Below are positions 5,879 through 7,268 of a stretch of 7,268 nt of DNA, in pieces. Source of the stretch: Burkholderiales bacterium (GTDB lineage Bacteria > Pseudomonadota > Gammaproteobacteria > Burkholderiales > Casimicrobiaceae); assembly GCA_025354075.1 (NCBI GenBank), contig JANXNO010000282.1, forward strand, positions 1-7,268, in the 5' to 3' direction. The translations under genes and the position numbers were made by a program. The notes under the pieces were generated by a model that worked only from the letters and a program-made list of their open reading frames with translations, ran no database searches and was not told where the DNA came from. Position 1 is the stretch's first letter. Each line of letters starts with the position of its first letter.

Positions 5879-5938
5879 CTCCCTTTCCCGCAAGCGCTAC
5901 GACAGGATTGTCGCCTTTGGCTCCGCGGTTGGGGTGAG
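5879..5938. repeat. Variant copy of the REP-like palindrome, with the right arm replaced by another hairpin
   Basis: The left 18 bases (5879-5896) match the repeat at 1320-1337 with two differences, and GGTTGGGGTGAG (5927-5938) matches 1344-1355 exactly. Between them, where the other copy has 6 bases completing its right arm, this copy has 30 bases containing a hairpin CGACA-GGAT-TGTCG (5900-5913). It lies in the 95-base gap between the TelA-family and glutathione transferase genes. Confidence 0.75.
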
Positions 5939-5953
5939 GGGGGTGCGTAACGA

Positions 5954-7165
5954 CTAAAGCTTAACTGGCCCCGACGACTCCACCACCGCCGTCGCCTCGC
6001 GCGCCTGCTGCTGCCGCACGCGATCCACATACTGCTCGGCACGCGCGATCTGGTCATGCAGCATCGCGTTGTTCTTGCCCATCACGTCGATAGCCTTGGT
6101 GCGGAAGCTGTCCATCGCGTCCATCGCCTTGAAAGTCTGATCGAACATCTCTTTCAATTTATCGATGCCGATGCCGGGGTTCTGCGAGAACTCGGTCGTC
6201 TTGTCGACATGGGTGTTGAGCTGTTTTCCGGTCTCGGCGATCAAGCCTTCAATCGTGCTGTTGACGCCTTTCAGCATGTCCATCACCTGCAACTGATTTC
6301 CGGTCGCGCGCGCCACCGTTTGCGCCACCGCAAGGGCGCTCATCCCAGTCGTTGCGACGCGCGAACAGCCGTTAATCATTTCGCGCCCGGTTTTCTTGAG
6401 CACATCCAGCGCGAGATAACCGTTGATGCACACCGCCTGCTGCGTCAGCATGTCCTGCAAATTCTGCCGCGCGTAGAACAGTACTTCCTGCTGCAACGCA
6501 TGGGCGCGGCGCGGATCGGTTGCCTGCAACGCCGTCACGCGTTCAGCGAGCGCGCCGTCGAGCTTTTCTGAAAAGTGAATCGCAGCGGCGAGCTTCTGCA
6601 TCGCCTCCCACAATTTGCCGCGCACCGATCCAATTTCGATCACGTCTTTTTGCATGTCGTCGCGCGCCGCGTACAGCTGCTGCATGCTGGTTTGCAACTG
6701 CGATCCCGCGCTTTGATATTTGCGGAAATACGCCTGCAACTTGTTGCCGTACGGAATGATGCCGAACAGTTTGTTCGGCTGGAAAAGATCACCCGCCTTG
6801 CCGGGGTTCAGTTCGTCCAGTTGTCCGCGAATTTCGGAGATCGCTTTGTATGCTGGGCTGCTTTCTGCGCCCACAAAATTCTGCTCCATGAACCGACCCT
6901 GCATCATCGACGACGCAATCGAAATCTCTTCGCGGCCCAATGCGAACGCGCTGTCCAGTTTGCCCTTGAAGGCCGCGCTTTCCACATCCTCGGCCAGCAG
7001 CGCGGTGACGAAACGGCTGACCTGCTCGTCGACTGCCGCTTTGGTCGCCTCAGGCAAAGGTACCGCGCTTTTCGACGCCTCCGGGACGACGGGCGTGATG
7101 ACTTCGGGCGGCGTGAGTTGAAAACCGGCAGCGACGGCAATAGGAGCAACGGGGGCGTCAGACAT
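5954..7165 (-). CDS. telA: TelA/KlaA-family toxic anion resistance protein
   Basis: A 403-aa member of the TelA family, named for plasmid tellurite resistance (kilA/telA operon). Chromosomal members are linked to resistance to toxic anions, cell-wall antimicrobials and envelope stress, by a mechanism that is not settled. The first 45 residues are a Pro/Ala-rich leader. The conserved body follows: IPYGNKLQAYFRKYQSAGSQ (137-156), LWEAMQKL (185-192), EVLFYARQNLQDMLTQQAVC (227-246), INGYLALDVLKK (247-258), ATTGMSALAVAQTVA (271-285) and KAMDAMDSFRTKAIDVM (346-362). It looks almost wholly alpha-helical with coiled-coil character, with no signal peptide or membrane segment. I chose ATG 7165 because GGGAG (7173-7177) lies 7 bases upstream. 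The frame is open to an ATG at 7252, but that adds 29 unlikely residues, partly encoded by a REP palindrome. No TerD-type tellurium genes are visible; the upstream neighbour is outside the window. Confidence 0.94.
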   Translation of the reverse strand: MSDAPVAPIAVAAGFQLTPPEVITPVVPEASKSAVPLPEATKAAVDEQVSRFVTALLAEDVESAAFKGKLDSAFALGREEISIASSMMQGRFMEQNFVGAESSPAYKAISEIRGQLDELNPGKAGDLFQPNKLFGIIPYGNKLQAYFRKYQSAGSQLQTSMQQLYAARDDMQKDVIEIGSVRGKLWEAMQKLAAAIHFSEKLDGALAERVTALQATDPRRAHALQQEVLFYARQNLQDMLTQQAVCINGYLALDVLKKTGREMINGCSRVATTGMSALAVAQTVARATGNQLQVMDMLKGVNSTIEGLIAETGKQLNTHVDKTTEFSQNPGIGIDKLKEMFDQTFKAMDAMDSFRTKAIDVMGKNNAMLHDQIARAEQYVDRVRQQQAREATAVVESSGPVKL

Positions 7166-7179
7166 GGAAGGTCTCCCAG

Positions 7180-7191
7180 GTGAAATTTCAC
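7180..7191. promoter_or_regulatory. 12-bp perfect palindrome upstream of the TelA-family gene (possible operator)
   Basis: GTGAAATTTCAC is a perfect 12-base palindrome, placed 14 bases upstream of the start codon and just ahead of the GGGAG ribosome binding site. A possible -10 (TACACT, minus strand, 7204-7209) lies just upstream of it, without a clear -35. The position would suit a repressor site, but no regulator is identified. Confidence 0.35.
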
Positions 7192-7212
7192 GACAAGGCG
7201 CACAGTGTATTT

Positions 7213-7268
7213 GTAGGAGCGGCTCTGCCGCGACCCGCATCCGTTTACGCAAACCCGGTCGCGGCAGA
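7213..7268. repeat. REP-type element (GTAG-headed hairpin) with paired inverted arm, running off the window
   Basis: The element starts GTAGGAGCGGCTCTGCCGCG: a GTAG tetranucleotide followed by a hairpin GCGGC-TCT-GCCGC (7219-7231). This is the classic layout of REP sequences mobilised by RAYT (TnpA-REP) transposases. TCTGCCGCGACC (7224-7235) is repeated in inverted orientation as GGTCGCGGCAGA (7257-7268), a perfect 12-base match that reaches the window end. The pair therefore forms a BIME-like unit, with a further small GTTT-ACGC-AAAC hairpin in its centre (7243-7254). The second REP probably continues beyond the window. Confidence 0.8.

Noticed and set aside
6056..7183. Plus-strand open frames of 171 and 202 codons across the TelA-family gene
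   Set aside because: Both are antisense to a clear family member. Their translations are His/Arg-rich and without domains, so I treat them as shadows.
7166..7252. Longer TelA-family start at ATG 7252
   Set aside because: The added 29 residues are encoded partly by the REP palindrome and are unlike the family N-terminus. The ATG at 7165 has a proper ribosome binding site 7 bases upstream.

Overview
The window is GC-rich, densely coded bacterial DNA. It most resembles a betaproteobacterium of the Burkholderiales type. The main clue is metK placed back to back with a tandem pair of late lipid A acyltransferase genes, an arrangement I associate with that group. The lipid A enzymes show a Gram-negative outer membrane. 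Palindromic repeats of the GTAG-headed REP type also occur here; they are common in Proteobacteria and do not fix a genus.

Layout. Positions 1-223 (minus) hold the first 74 codons of metK, cut by the window edge. Positions 224-451 are a divergent control region with a stem-loop and an imperfect direct repeat. Positions 452-4509 (plus) hold a tightly packed run of four genes: two LpxL/HtrB-family acyltransferases, a two-domain Sua5 threonylcarbamoyl-AMP synthase and a type I glycerate kinase. The last two junctions are ATGA stop/start overlaps, so translational coupling is likely. Positions 4510-4646 are an AT-rich island (57 G+C of 137 by hand count) with several hairpins and a possible 41-codon small ORF. 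From 4647 to 7165 (minus) lie three genes, transcribed in the order TelA-family protein, Nu-class glutathione transferase, stand-alone BLUF photoreceptor. They converge on the plus-strand operon. The window ends in a REP-type palindrome upstream of the TelA gene.

How the genes fit together. The plus-strand group is mostly housekeeping: membrane lipid A maturation, the universal t6A37 tRNA modification, and glycerate entry into glycolysis. No single pathway joins the four, so shared transcription is more likely a matter of expression than of biochemistry. The minus-strand group has a stress or environment flavour (toxic-anion/envelope-stress family, glutathione redox enzyme, blue-light sensor), but whether the three are co-transcribed is not shown.

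I see no mobile element with a transposase, no CRISPR array, no tRNA or rRNA, and no clear new defence or biosynthetic system. The points most worth a second look are the AT-rich island with its small ORF, a repeat that supplies the C-terminus and stop codon of the first acyltransferase, a second copy of that repeat whose right arm has been replaced by another hairpin, and the symmetrical elements around metK/lpxL and upstream of the TelA gene.
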